From Bacillota bacterium (GTDB lineage: Bacteria > Bacillota_I > Bacilli_A > RFN20 > CAG-826): 48,467 nt of DNA. Below are positions 17,242 to 25,178 of this stretch, in pieces. The translations under genes were made by a program, and so were the position numbers. Where the stretch lies: the NCBI GenBank assembly GCA_023393065.1, contig JAEWMX010000003.1:1-48467 (forward strand), written 5' to 3'. Within the stretch, counting starts at the first letter, position 1. Every line of letters starts with the position of its first letter. The notes under the pieces are model-generated. The model saw only the letters and a program-made list of their open reading frames with translations. It was not told the DNA's origin and did no database searches.

Positions 17242-19457
17242 GCTTTAGCCACGCCTCCTTTTTTGGAAAGCATAAAATGCTTGGCCAAAATCGATTTCTT
17301 GCCATGTTCATAAAAGTTTATTTCGACAATCGTGTCATCTAACACTTTCGTCACGACGCCTTCCCCGAACTTCTGATGGACGGCGATATCGCCGACCACC
17401 CAGTGGTCAACAAAGTTGTCGACGGGTTGGCTACTTTCAAATGCCGAATCATTAATGGTCTCGATGACGTCTTCATACACATTATTGATGTCATATACTT
17501 CGCGGTCGCGGTAACGGTTGTAGCCTCGGTCTCTTGGAAGTTCAAGACCCGCTTCTTTATAAAAGCGCGAAGGAATAGGATCTGAACTAAGGACAAAGGA
17601 GTACGAGCGATTACACGAAGCAAAAAGCTTTTTCTTGGCTCTTGTAAACGCCACATAGCATAGTCGTCTTTCCTCTTCGAGAGCCCTAAAACCATCTTCC
17701 TCAAGCGAACGGTTGCTCGGAAAGACGCCTTCGTTTAAGCCGATGACGAACACATAATCGAATTCAAGGCCCTTCGCGACGTGGATTGTCATCATCGAGA
17801 CATAATTGCCTTCATTAATGTCGTCTTGTGATGTAGCAAGGGTGGCATACTCCAAATATTCTTCGAACGGGGCATCGGGGTTTTTCTTGGCGAAGTTAAA
17901 GATATCATCAAACAACATCTTGATGTTATCAAGGCGGTCGTCGCCGTCGTCATCTTTCGAGAGATATTCGTAGTATCCGAGGTCGATAACTAATTGATTG
18001 AGTATGCTCGGATAAGCTTCGAGTTTTTCGTCGAGCTTTTTTCTCGTCGCTTCGAGAAGTCGAACCACCGAAGACAGCGAGACGATGGCTTTGGTTTTTA
18101 GTTCGGATTCATATTGTTCGATGTCGCGAACATAGGAATAGAGAGATAGATTATATTTTCTAGCTTCGAGTTTCAAAGTGGTCAGCGAAGTATCGCCGAT
18201 GCCTCTACGAGGCACATTGATGATGCGTTCAAAACTGATGTCATCATAAGAATTGTAAAGAAGGCGGAAATAGGCAATTACATCTTTGACTTCCATCCTT
18301 TGAAAAAACTTCGTGCCGCCGAAAATTTGAAAAGGTATCTTGTTTTTTTCTAGTTCCTTTTCAAAGGGAAGAGTGATGTAACTCGAGCGATATAATATGG
18401 CGACCTGGCCATAATTGAAATCTATTTTCGTCTTCTTGAGCTTTTCGATTTCGCGAACGACCCAGGAAGCTTCGGTGTCTTTTGAAAAAGACATTTCCGT
18501 CTCGACCTTCTCGCCGAGATTGTTCTTTGTATATAAGTCCTTGGGAACTCTCTTCTTGTTGTGGCTGATCAAGCGGTTCGCGGTATCGAGGATGACTTGT
18601 GTCGAACGGTAGTTGCGATCAAGGATGATCGTCTCGGCAAGTGGGAAGTCTTTATTAAAGTTTAAAATAATATTTTGATTCGCGCCTCGCCATGTATAGA
18701 TTGTCTGGTCAGGGTCACCGACTACATATAATGATGTCTCAGGTCTCATGAACAATTTTACGAATTTATATTGGACATCATTCGTGTCTTGGAATTCATC
18801 GATTAAGATATGCAAAAAGCGCTTCGACCATTTCTCTTGGACTTTAGGAAATCTCTCCATGATTTCAATCGTACGAAGCAGCAAGTCATCAAAGTCCAAG
18901 GCCATCTGCTGAGTCTTTCTCTTCTCGTAGAGATGGAAAATTTTTAGAAGTTCTTTTTGCTCGGGATAAGCGTTGTCGGGCAGAACGACATCTTCGGGAT
19001 AACGGCCATCGGTCTTGTGCCCGCCGATAAAGGAATATGCTTTTTTGACAATGGGATCTTTCTTTTGATAATTGAGCTCCACCGCGACATTCTTTAATAG
19101 CTTCTCTTGGTCATCTTCATCAAAGATGGTAAAGCTGCTTGGAAAGCCCAAAACGCCGATTTCGCTTCTTAGAAAGCGCGCACAAAAACTATGGAAAGTC
19201 GAAAGGCGCAGATGAGCTTGGGCATGAGGCACGAGTTTAATCGCCCTCTCCTTCATTTCTCCCGCGGCTTTATTAGTGAAAGCAAAGGCGAGGATGTTTT
19301 CCGGATAGATGCCTAACTCGCCGATCAAATAAGCGATGCGATATGTCAAAACGCGTGTCTTGCCGCTTCCCGCGCCGGCCACGATGCGGACGAACTGCGA
19401 TGAAGAAGACACGGCTTCGTATTGCCTTTCGTTGAGAAGATCGCGATATTCACTCAT
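17238..19457 (-). CDS. pcrA: ATP-dependent DNA helicase PcrA/UvrD
   Basis: A superfamily 1A 3'-5' helicase for repair and plasmid/replication conflict handling. LNERQYEAV begins the Q-motif region, VAGAGSGKT (27-34) is Walker A, the LIDEFQDTN segment gives DExx-box motif II, QTIYTWRGAN is motif III, DRNYRST motif IV, and the MTIHVAKGLEFDYVFVIGLNEG segment motif V; CYVAFTRAKKKL is motif VI. The tail contains VGDIAVHQKFGEGVV, the Tudor-like PcrA C-terminus that contacts RNA polymerase. The 739-residue length is normal. It is the first gene of its operon and has a well-formed promoter upstream. Confidence 0.97.
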   Translation of the reverse strand: MSEYRDLLNERQYEAVSSSSQFVRIVAGAGSGKTRVLTYRIAYLIGELGIYPENILAFAFTNKAAGEMKERAIKLVPHAQAHLRLSTFHSFCARFLRSEIGVLGFPSSFTIFDEDDQEKLLKNVAVELNYQKKDPIVKKAYSFIGGHKTDGRYPEDVVLPDNAYPEQKELLKIFHLYEKRKTQQMALDFDDLLLRTIEIMERFPKVQEKWSKRFLHILIDEFQDTNDVQYKFVKLFMRPETSLYVVGDPDQTIYTWRGANQNIILNFNKDFPLAETIILDRNYRSTQVILDTANRLISHNKKRVPKDLYTKNNLGEKVETEMSFSKDTEASWVVREIEKLKKTKIDFNYGQVAILYRSSYITLPFEKELEKNKIPFQIFGGTKFFQRMEVKDVIAYFRLLYNSYDDISFERIINVPRRGIGDTSLTTLKLEARKYNLSLYSYVRDIEQYESELKTKAIVSLSSVVRLLEATRKKLDEKLEAYPSILNQLVIDLGYYEYLSKDDDGDDRLDNIKMLFDDIFNFAKKNPDAPFEEYLEYATLATSQDDINEGNYVSMMTIHVAKGLEFDYVFVIGLNEGVFPSNRSLEEDGFRALEEERRLCYVAFTRAKKKLFASCNRSYSFVLSSDPIPSRFYKEAGLELPRDRGYNRYRDREVYDINNVYEDVIETINDSAFESSQPVDNFVDHWVVGDIAVHQKFGEGVVTKVLDDTIVEINFYEHGKKSILAKHFMLSKKGGVAKA

Positions 19458-19485
19458 AAGAAAAACTCTATTTACCTATGGTAAT

Positions 19486-19514
19486 ATCTTATCACATCGC
19501 CATGATGCTCTCAA
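19486..19514 (-). promoter_or_regulatory. promoter before pcrA-ligA-gatCAB
   Basis: On the minus strand TTGAGA (19509-19514) is followed after exactly 17 bases by TAAGAT (19486-19491), itself preceded by TGA, which makes an extended -10. It lies 28 bases before the pcrA start. This is the best candidate for a housekeeping-sigma promoter driving the pcrA operon, which may run on into galE and the glycan locus. Confidence 0.65.
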
Positions 19515-19531
19515 TGTAAAAAGGTATCTAA

Positions 19532-19552
19532 TTAAGTGAAATTTTCACTTAA
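19532..19552. repeat. perfect 10-bp palindrome, possible operator or scar
   Basis: TTAAGTGAAA is followed by one T and then its exact complement TTTCACTTAA, a perfect inverted repeat. It lies between the fic stop and the pcrA promoter. Parts of the same word recur at 22094-22104 and 22354-22365. It is not followed by a T-run, so it is more likely a protein-binding site or a recombination scar than a terminator. Confidence 0.6.
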
Positions 19553-19605
19553 AAACAAACTATAAAATGGATAAATGAATATTGGTAGTGCTGTGTAAAC
19601 AATAT

Positions 19606-20652
19606 CTATTTTTTCTGATAACGCGCGTCTTTAAATGTTCCGTGCTTGATTATTTTGTTTTGCTTAAGCAAGGAAGCCAAAACTCGTTCGATGGTTGAAA
19701 CGCTGATGTCCGGTAACAAATCGCGAATTTCTTTTTTTGATAGGGGCAATAAGCTGTTAAGCACGATATCGATGATTCGTTTTTCTTTTGACACAATGCC
19801 TTTATTAATGCCGACAAATCTCTTTTCTAATTCTTGATAGCACAATGCCAACATGTTTAAAAAATTGCGAATGAAAGGTAGATAGTTATTCTGATTGTTT
19901 TCCCAATCCAAAGATGATTTTTGAAGACCTTCATAATATTCGTCTTTATGATCATTTATCATTCCTTCAAACGAAACATATTTTCCGATGTCATATCCCT
20001 CTTGATAGAGAAGGAGAAGCGATAAAAGCCGTGATATTCGACCGTTACCGTCTGTGAAAGGATGAATACATAAAAAATCGAGAATGACGCACGGAATCAG
20101 CAAAAGCGGGTTGATGGAAGCATTGTCTCTAGCGTCTAGATAGGCCAAGACTAGTTGTTCCATGCCGGCTTTTGTCTCGAAGGCGCTAAGAGGTCTGAAC
20201 CTTATGCTTCTAACGCCGTCTTTGCTCACCGCTATAATTAAATTGTCGATTTGTTTGTATTTGCCGCGATGCGGCGACTTAGCATAAGAAAGAAGGACGC
20301 TATGAAGAGAGAGGATGTCTCTTTCCGCAAAAGATATGTGATCATGGTTTTCATGGACAATTTTTAAAGCATCTCGATAGCCGGCAATCTCTTGTTCATC
20401 ATGGCTGATAGGTTCGCTGTTTTCGTTGACAATCGCGGTAATTCTCTTGTCGGTGGAAACAATGCCTTCAATCTCATTGCTAGACTTAATCGAGCGAATT
20501 TTCGTCGCTGAAATCGAATTTTCAAAAATTTTTGAATATTGTCGCTTCTTGTTAATCACATCGGTCTTCATCGCTTGTATATAACTTGCCGACGTCATTA
20601 TTTGGCCATCAATGCTGATGTTTTTAAGAAAGGTGTAATCGAATTTTCTCAT
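19606..20652 (-). CDS. Fic family protein with autoinhibitory motif and winged-helix tail
   Basis: Fic enzymes attach AMP or another nucleotide monophosphate to a hydroxyl of a target protein. The 348-residue protein has the N-terminal inhibitory motif SNEIEG (58-63, the S/TxxxEG form), the catalytic loop HPFTDGNGR (197-205) with the essential His197, followed by ISR, and a C-terminal winged-helix-like domain from about residue 285 (KEKRIIDIVL, then KEIRDLL and STIERVLASLLKQNKI). This is the single-chain self-inhibited class, so no separate antitoxin is needed. The wing domain and tandem repeats before the gene suggest autoregulation. AGGAG precedes the ATG by about seven bases. Targets are unknown. 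Confidence 0.9.
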   Translation of the reverse strand: MRKFDYTFLKNISIDGQIMTSASYIQAMKTDVINKKRQYSKIFENSISATKIRSIKSSNEIEGIVSTDKRITAIVNENSEPISHDEQEIAGYRDALKIVHENHDHISFAERDILSLHSVLLSYAKSPHRGKYKQIDNLIIAVSKDGVRSIRFRPLSAFETKAGMEQLVLAYLDARDNASINPLLLIPCVILDFLCIHPFTDGNGRISRLLSLLLLYQEGYDIGKYVSFEGMINDHKDEYYEGLQKSSLDWENNQNNYLPFIRNFLNMLALCYQELEKRFVGINKGIVSKEKRIIDIVLNSLLPLSKKEIRDLLPDISVSTIERVLASLLKQNKIIKHGTFKDARYQKK

Positions 20653-20662
20653 ATAAACTCCT

Positions 20663-20695
20663 TTTACTGCACTTATTTTAGCTTATTTGATGCAG
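20663..20695. repeat. operator-like repeat A upstream of fic
   Basis: A 33-base unit beginning TTTACTGCA and ending TTTGATGCAG, so its ends form a CTGCA/TGCAG inverted pair. It lies just upstream of the fic ribosome site (the complementary-strand AGGAG) and spans a TAAAAT that could be the -10 on the minus strand. The near-copy B begins 54 bases further out. Together they look like tandem binding sites for a regulator that would block the fic promoter. Confidence 0.6.
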
Positions 20696-20716
20696 TATTT
20701 CAAACACAAAGTAGTA

Positions 20717-20748
20717 TTTACTGCATTATTTATAATTATTTGATGCAG
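20717..20748. repeat. operator-like repeat B upstream of fic
   Basis: A 32-base near-copy of repeat A: TTTACTGCATTATTT, then TTATTTGATGCAG. Outer arms and the TTATTTGATGCAG half are identical in the two copies, while the centre differs. The start-to-start distance of 54 bases is about five helical turns, which would put two bound proteins on the same face of the DNA. Confidence 0.6.
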
Positions 20749-20762
20749 ATTTTTTTCCATGT

Positions 20763-20781
20763 AGCAGTAAGCGCTACTGCT
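20763..20781. repeat. hairpin with 7-bp stem between fic and the SWIM gene
   Basis: AGCAGTA, a five-base loop AGCGC, then TACTGCT; the arms share the GCAGTA word with the fic repeats nearby. A short TTTTAG follows on the plus strand. It could be a third, tighter operator or a weak terminator. Confidence 0.45.
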
Positions 20782-20820
20782 TTTAGACAATAATCCTCAT
20801 AAACAAAATAGTCGCGTTGA

Positions 20821-21372
20821 ATGAGCTGGCAACGCAAAACTTACATGAATAAAGAAGTGATTGTTTATTATCAATCGCGTGTCCAAAATATAGATATGGG
20901 AATTCTCGAGTCAGCTAGTTCCGCTTCCTTTTGGAGAGGCTTTTACTATTATCGGAATCACGCGGTCAAACAATTTGCGAAGGTCGCTGATCGCGTATAT
21001 GCCGGTACCGTTTCCGGAGGCAGCGACTATCATGTGGTGATTGATCTCGATCACGTTCGAAATTCGACATGCGATTGTCCGCACGCTTCTGGCAAAAGAA
21101 TTGTCTGCAAGCATAAAGTCGCACTGTATTTCGCGGTTTTTCCCAAAGAGGCAAAGAAAGCCGAAAAGAGCCTTCAAGAAGCGAAAAAAAGAGAAGAAGA
21201 AAGAATGGCAAATTATGACAAGGCATATGAAAAAATACGCCAAGAAGTCAAAGAATATGTTGATTCGATGCCAATTGAGGATTTAAAAGAAAGATTGATA
21301 TCGATGATTGCAGATGAGCAGATGGAACAGTATCGCGATACCGAAAATGACGACGAAGACACTTATTATTAA
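20821..21372 (+). CDS. stand-alone SWIM zinc-finger protein
   Basis: A 183-residue protein whose middle carries a SWIM-type zinc site: Cys84 and Cys86 in TCDCPH, then Cys96 and His98 in VCKHK, the CxC...CxH pattern. SWIM domains bind DNA or proteins and are usually attached to SWI2/SNF2 helicases, MULE-like transposases or larger prokaryotic proteins. Here only an N-terminal region (SASFWRGFYYYRNHAVKQF, broken after the WRG) and a charged, probably coiled-coil tail (about 108-183) surround it. No Shine-Dalgarno is visible before the ATG; an in-frame ATG at 20845 is an alternative start. It diverges from fic across the repeat region. No function is assigned. Confidence 0.75.
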   Translation: MSWQRKTYMNKEVIVYYQSRVQNIDMGILESASSASFWRGFYYYRNHAVKQFAKVADRVYAGTVSGGSDYHVVIDLDHVRNSTCDCPHASGKRIVCKHKVALYFAVFPKEAKKAEKSLQEAKKREEERMANYDKAYEKIRQEVKEYVDSMPIEDLKERLISMIADEQMEQYRDTENDDEDTYY

Positions 21373-21599
21373 CCGACAATCCACTTTTCATTTCACTCCA
21401 AAATAATAAAAAGACTCTACAAATAACGTTGTCGGCAAAAAGCCAAACGATGAGCGCATTGATAAAGGCTAAAAAAACATCGTCCCAAGATATTCGTAAG
21501 CTTAAGACATAGAAAAATCAGTTTTAAAAAGGGTGAATGAAGATTGTTTTATGTGGCTGATACTTAATTGCCGATATTATTTTTTATAGTCTATGGCCT
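21373..21599. other. noncoding gap
   Basis: About 227 bases between two convergent genes. I see no coding frame or strong terminator. A CCGACAA early in the gap and a TTGTCGG near 21429-21435 could pair, but the loop of nearly 50 bases is too long to call a terminator with confidence. Confidence 0.3.
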
Positions 21600-22052
21600 T
21601 TATTCTCCTAATCTGAGTTTTTCTTTGATGCCTTTTGCTCCGGCGATATTGGCTATGAGATTGGCGTTTTTTATTTCTAATAAACTCGGATAGCCCAATA
21701 TCCATAATTGCTCGGTTGAGGTTGCGCCGATCGTAAGCTCGATGTCGCTTCCGAATGTCACTTCTTCGCTTATTTCAATAAAATACATATCCACCTCTCC
21801 GCAAAAAGCGTAAAGGAGAACTTGTTTTTTGATTTCCTGGCAGTGCCCGCAATAGGGTGAATACAAGTATATAAAATAGTTGTCTTCGTCAATATCGAAA
21901 ACGCCTTCCCACCTTATTATTCTATCGGCGATATCGCTATATTCAAAACTATGATGAATATCGTAAGGACAATAATCGACATAAAGCACCGAATCACCAT
22001 AAAGGAGGAGCGATGGGATTAGGCTTAGTGCCATGCTAATGTATCTTGACAT
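21600..22052 (-). CDS. small thioredoxin-fold protein
   Basis: A 150-residue protein with a CGHC active-site pair (Cys68 and Cys71) in the YLYSPYCGHCQEIK segment and a GYPSLLEI strand near residue 115-122 that supplies the expected cis-proline. The first 20 residues are hydrophobic with little positive charge, so it may be a membrane-anchored or exported oxidoreductase, though the signal is weak. An AGAGGA ribosome site precedes the start. No partner such as CcdA/DsbD is adjacent. It is probably a thiol-disulfide exchange protein; substrate unknown. Confidence 0.72.
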   Translation of the reverse strand: MSRYISMALSLIPSLLLYGDSVLYVDYCPYDIHHSFEYSDIADRIIRWEGVFDIDEDNYFIYLYSPYCGHCQEIKKQVLLYAFCGEVDMYFIEISEEVTFGSDIELTIGATSTEQLWILGYPSLLEIKNANLIANIAGAKGIKEKLRLGE

Positions 22053-22416
22053 TAAGTTGCGTCCTCTTTTTGCATAAAGAAATCTTTCATGTGTATTTCA
22101 CTTATATATAAGAGGAAGTCACATTATACAATCATCGATGTTCTTGCAGATCTCAAAAATTCACGATTACGATAGACGTTAACATGAATTGTTTTTTCGT
22201 TGCCAAAGAGAGACGACGAAGAAAAATAGCCTTTGCTTTGCCAAAACACAGTATTCGCCTTTTTTGATAATCACTAGTTAATTGGCAAGCTTTGATATGG
22301 CTTAAAGCGGAAACGAATGCGATTATAAGCAAAGACGATGCAAATAAGATTAATTAAGTGAAATAGATAAGGTGATTTATTTCCACAAATTCATAATTTT
22401 TCCGAGTTTGTGGAAG
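22053..22416. other. 364-base noncoding stretch with inverted repeats and gene debris
   Basis: No complete gene. Two 11-base inverted repeats face each other: TATTTCACTTA at 22094-22104 and its complement TAAGTGAAATA at 22355-22365. Between them, on the minus strand, is a 48-codon startless open frame (22124-22270) with protein-like wording: VFWQSKGYF, SLFGNEKTIHVNVYRNREFL. The right end holds the repeat that flanks the neighbouring ATPase gene. Confidence 0.5.
22124..22270 (-). pseudogene. possible gene fragment between inverted repeats
   Basis: A 48-codon frame with no start codon in a sensible place and a stop at 22124-22126. The translation contains VFWQSKGYF, then SLFGNEKTIHV and VYRNREFLRSA. 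A second frame on the same strand is also open, for about 65 codons, until a stop inside this region. The protein-like wording and the bracketing inverted repeats suggest decayed coding sequence. I cannot name the family; a transposase tail is only one guess. Confidence 0.25.
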
Positions 22417-22421
22417 TTACG
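22384..22421. repeat. direct repeat, copy 1, 3' side of the ATPase gene
   Basis: This 38-base segment matches 23703-23740 at 30 of 38 positions by eye, in the same orientation, and overlaps the last codons of the ATPase gene. With the bases just before it, it also holds the inverted pair TTCCACAAA (22381-22389) and TTTGTGGAA (22407-22415), which could fold in the transcript end of the ATPase gene. Confidence 0.6.
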
Positions 22422-23646
22422 CTATTGGAAGCGTGACATTACCTAGCAGAAAATCGATGATGTTGAGATGGATGATACCTTCTTGGGAAAGATTAATCTG
22501 ATCAAGGGAGAGAACGATTTTCGGAGATGCATCTTTGATTGGCGAAAAGGCTTCGAATTCTCGTTCAATTGTTTCTTTATTAAGCAAGTAATAGGAGACT
22601 TGAATAAAACACTTTTTGCCATCTTTTACAGCCACGAAATCAACTTCGCCCTTATATGTCTTGCCCGTATATACATCGTATCCCCTGACAATTAGTTCAT
22701 TATAGACGACATTCTCAAGAAAGAACGCGTCTCCATAGCTGATTAAATTGGTGTTTATGGTCCTCAGCCCTAAATCGACCGCATATTGTTTCTCAATTGT
22801 TTTTAATATTTCTTTGCCGTTTATATTGAAGCGTTTTACGCGCGAGATGAAATAGGCCTTTTCCATCTTATCCAAATAGGTATAGACTGTCTTTTTATCT
22901 ATTCCGATTCTGTTGCGGTCGTCAACAGCATTCATATAATTGGCAACATTATTTGCCGAGAATTCTTTGCCCGCATTGGCGAGGACGTAAGCGCATACTG
23001 ATTTGAACTTATGCTCGATGATTTCTGAGCTTCGCATCAGAATGTCTTTTGAAATAATACCATTGTAAATACTATCCAGATATTGCTTGACGGCGCTTTC
23101 GCTATCGAAGTTAAACCTCTGGGGAAAACCGCCCCATTTTAGATAGTCAAAAAAGAAATCGTCTTTAACTTCTTTGCCAAGCAATGTCAGATAATCGACA
23201 GCTTCTTTAAATGTGAAGGGGAAGATTTTGAACTCGACAGTCCGCCCGACAAGCAACGTAGCGAGTTCGCCAGATAGCAGTTTTGAATTGCTCCCTGTGA
23301 CAAAAATCGAGCAGTTGCGCGTCGCTTTTAATGACGCGACGGCCTTTTCAAAATCCTTCACATGTTGAATTTCGTCAAAGAAGAAATAATATTTACGATC
23401 ATTAATTATTTTCGATTTGACATAGTCATTCAGTTTATTGGCTGTATCCAAATACTGAAAATCCAAATCCTCAAAATTGATGAAAACAATATTGTCGTCA
23501 TCGACGCCTCGCGCTTTTAGTTCGTCCATTATCTGTTCGAGAATCTTGGATTTCCCGGCGCGACGTATGCCAGTTAATACTTTAATCAAGTCAACATCAT
23601 AATATTCTCTAATGCGTGAAAGATACAATTCTCTTTTGATAAGCAT
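22417..23646 (-). CDS. AAA_14/DUF4143 ATPase
   Basis: A 409-residue protein of the widespread group with an N-terminal AAA_14 P-loop domain and a C-terminal DUF4143 domain. The P-loop reads GIRRAGKS (26-33), YYFFFDEIQHVKDFEKAV carries the Walker B-like Asp-Glu, and VTGSNSKLLSGELATLLVGR contains sensor-1 Asn and the family-typical loop. The C-terminal half includes YGDAFFLENVVYNELIVRG and a GEVDFVAV segment that recalls the nuclease-like core of DUF4143. The family is abundant, patchily distributed and functionally obscure. The gene is bracketed by similar 38-base repeats, which suggests it arrived as a cassette or is autoregulated through them. Confidence 0.88.
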   Translation of the reverse strand: MLIKRELYLSRIREYYDVDLIKVLTGIRRAGKSKILEQIMDELKARGVDDDNIVFINFEDLDFQYLDTANKLNDYVKSKIINDRKYYFFFDEIQHVKDFEKAVASLKATRNCSIFVTGSNSKLLSGELATLLVGRTVEFKIFPFTFKEAVDYLTLLGKEVKDDFFFDYLKWGGFPQRFNFDSESAVKQYLDSIYNGIISKDILMRSSEIIEHKFKSVCAYVLANAGKEFSANNVANYMNAVDDRNRIGIDKKTVYTYLDKMEKAYFISRVKRFNINGKEILKTIEKQYAVDLGLRTINTNLISYGDAFFLENVVYNELIVRGYDVYTGKTYKGEVDFVAVKDGKKCFIQVSYYLLNKETIEREFEAFSPIKDASPKIVLSLDQINLSQEGIIHLNIIDFLLGNVTLPIA

Positions 23647-23702
23647 AAATTACTCCCGCCTTTACTTTAGCACATTATTTTGTTTTTGTGGAATCTTTCT
23701 TA

Positions 23703-23740
23703 CACGAATTCAAAATATTTTTGAGTTAGTGGAAATTTCG
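23703..23740. repeat. direct repeat, copy 2, 5' side of the ATPase gene
   Basis: The partner of the 22384-22421 repeat, 57 bases before the ATPase start codon. On the minus strand it reads TTCCACTAACTC and then an AT-rich stretch ending GAATTCGTG. A TTTGTGGAA word at 23685-23693 lies between it and the gene, so copies of the TTCCAC half-site occur twice in the probable promoter region. Confidence 0.6.
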
Positions 23741-23825
23741 TCTTGTCAAACACTCAAACAAGCCAAATGTCGGGAGCTATTTGCAATAGATGGGCAATTA
23801 AACGTCGATAATTATCAAGTCGCCG

Positions 23826-23836
23826 TATGCTAAAAT
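23826..23836 (+). promoter_or_regulatory. extended -10 promoter, start codon at or next to +1
   Basis: TATGC directly followed by TAAAAT is an extended -10 of the TRTGn type known in Bacillota. Only six bases separate it from the ATG at 23843, so transcription should begin at or within a base of the start codon. No -35 of note and no ribosome site are visible. Confidence 0.5.
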
Positions 23837-23842
23837 AACGAT

Positions 23843-24784
23843 ATGGGTCTCTTGACTAAGCGTGAAACGCTAGTGCAAAACATCACTTATATGGCCATCA
23901 TGGCGGCGATTAACGCCATCTTTTCTTTGCTGGCGGCTTTAGTCCCGGCCCTCTCACTATTTCTAATGATTGTTTTGCCGCTTAGTTCCGCAATCGTCTT
24001 CTTGTTCTGTAAGCACCGCTACTACCCCATCTATGCGGTTGCGACAATTATCATCTGCTTAGTCATCACGATTTTTGATATGTCCTTTACCATCTTTTAC
24101 GTCGTTCCCTCGATTCTCACCGGCTATCTCTTTGGTTTATTTATCAAGTACAAACTCCACGCTATTTGGATTATCTTAATTACGAGTATCGCTCAAGGAT
24201 TATTTACAGCTTTGACCCTGCCCTTAATCAACCTCATCTTTGATGTCAATGTCATTGATACCTTCAAGGGTTTGCTGCAATTAACGAATTCGACAAACAC
24301 CGATATCATCGTCCCGAGCTTTTTATTCTATCTAGCTTTAACCCAGATGGTTTTTTCTTATATCGTCATCCACTCTGAGATAAATAAGTTTGGATATGAG
24401 ATCAACGACGCTCCGCTAAATACGACCGCGCATTCGCTGATTCTTCTAGGAATCACCGCCGCTATCACGCCTTTTATTTTTCTTTTGCCAAGCGGAGCTT
24501 ATCTCCTCTTATCCGTCAGCCTCTATTTCATGTTCTTTATTGTCGGAGCTTTTATCATCGCCAAAAATCGTCGCGTCCTCATCGCTTTCGGAGCCTCGCT
24601 CCTCGCTTTTCTGTTTCTTTTCGCCTTCTTATATCCGCTTGCTCCCGCGCCTTTTGGTCTCCTTCTCGTCGGGATTCTTCCGGCCTTAGTTGCTCTCATT
24701 TCTCTGCTGAACAATTCATTGTTTAACAAAAGAGCAAAAGATAAAATAATAAGCACAGGAAAGGAAGAGATAAAGAATGATTAA
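23843..24784 (+). CDS. polytopic membrane protein, DUF2232/YybS- or ECF S-component-like
   Basis: A 313-residue protein with about eight membrane helices and short loops; YITYMAIMAAINAIF-like wording near the N-terminus (NITYMAIMAAINAIFSLL) is reminiscent of ECF transporter S-components and of the YybS/DUF2232 group, whose length and helix count are similar. No solute-binding residues can be assigned. It leads a three-gene plus-strand unit whose members overlap by eight and four bases, and has a promoter immediately before its ATG. Function unknown. Confidence 0.65.
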   Translation: MGLLTKRETLVQNITYMAIMAAINAIFSLLAALVPALSLFLMIVLPLSSAIVFLFCKHRYYPIYAVATIIICLVITIFDMSFTIFYVVPSILTGYLFGLFIKYKLHAIWIILITSIAQGLFTALTLPLINLIFDVNVIDTFKGLLQLTNSTNTDIIVPSFLFYLALTQMVFSYIVIHSEINKFGYEINDAPLNTTAHSLILLGITAAITPFIFLLPSGAYLLLSVSLYFMFFIVGAFIIAKNRRVLIAFGASLLAFLFLFAFLYPLAPAPFGLLLVGILPALVALISLLNNSLFNKRAKDKIISTGKEEIKND

Positions 24785-25178
24785 ATTTTTACAAATCTTT
24801 GGCCAAGGCATTCTTTATGTCGTCCTTTCACCATTTTTTCTCGTCATCCTCGCCTTATATGTCGTCTATACGGCATTAGTCATGATTTTCATGTTTCTCA
24901 AGATGATTGTCCTCTTCTTTGCCGGCAAGGGATTATTTAACGATCTTCCCGAAGACATCGAAGCCAAGCAAATGCTCGAGAAATTGAGGCTCGACAAGCA
25001 AGCTAAAGAAGCTCCTCAACCCCAGCCGCAGCCTCTTCCTTATCCCTATCCGCCTTACGGATATCCGGGTTATCCCTATCCCCCACAACCGGGTCAATTC
25101 ATCAATCAAGCAGAGGTCAAGGAAATCGACGCCAAACCGATTGACGTCGAAGAAGAACCCAAGAAGGACGAACAATGA
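24777..25178 (+). CDS. small membrane protein with Pro/Tyr-rich tail
   Basis: A 133-residue protein I do not recognise. Residues about 5-50 form one long or two closely spaced hydrophobic helices. A polar segment (LPEDIEAKQMLEKLRLDKQ) follows, then a tail of Pro-Gln and Pro-Tyr-Gly repeats (about 78-108: PQPQPQPLPYPYPP, GYPGYPYPPQ) and an acidic end. Such tails are often flexible protein-binding arms. It overlaps the upstream gene by eight bases and the downstream gene by four, so it is probably translated in a coupled way and works with them. Confidence 0.7.
   Translation: MIKFLQIFGQGILYVVLSPFFLVILALYVVYTALVMIFMFLKMIVLFFAGKGLFNDLPEDIEAKQMLEKLRLDKQAKEAPQPQPQPLPYPYPPYGYPGYPYPPQPGQFINQAEVKEIDAKPIDVEEEPKKDEQ

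Noticed and set aside
19458..23842. Phage or integrative element
   Set aside because: No integrase, terminase, relaxase or tRNA attachment site is seen; only small accessory genes and short repeats.
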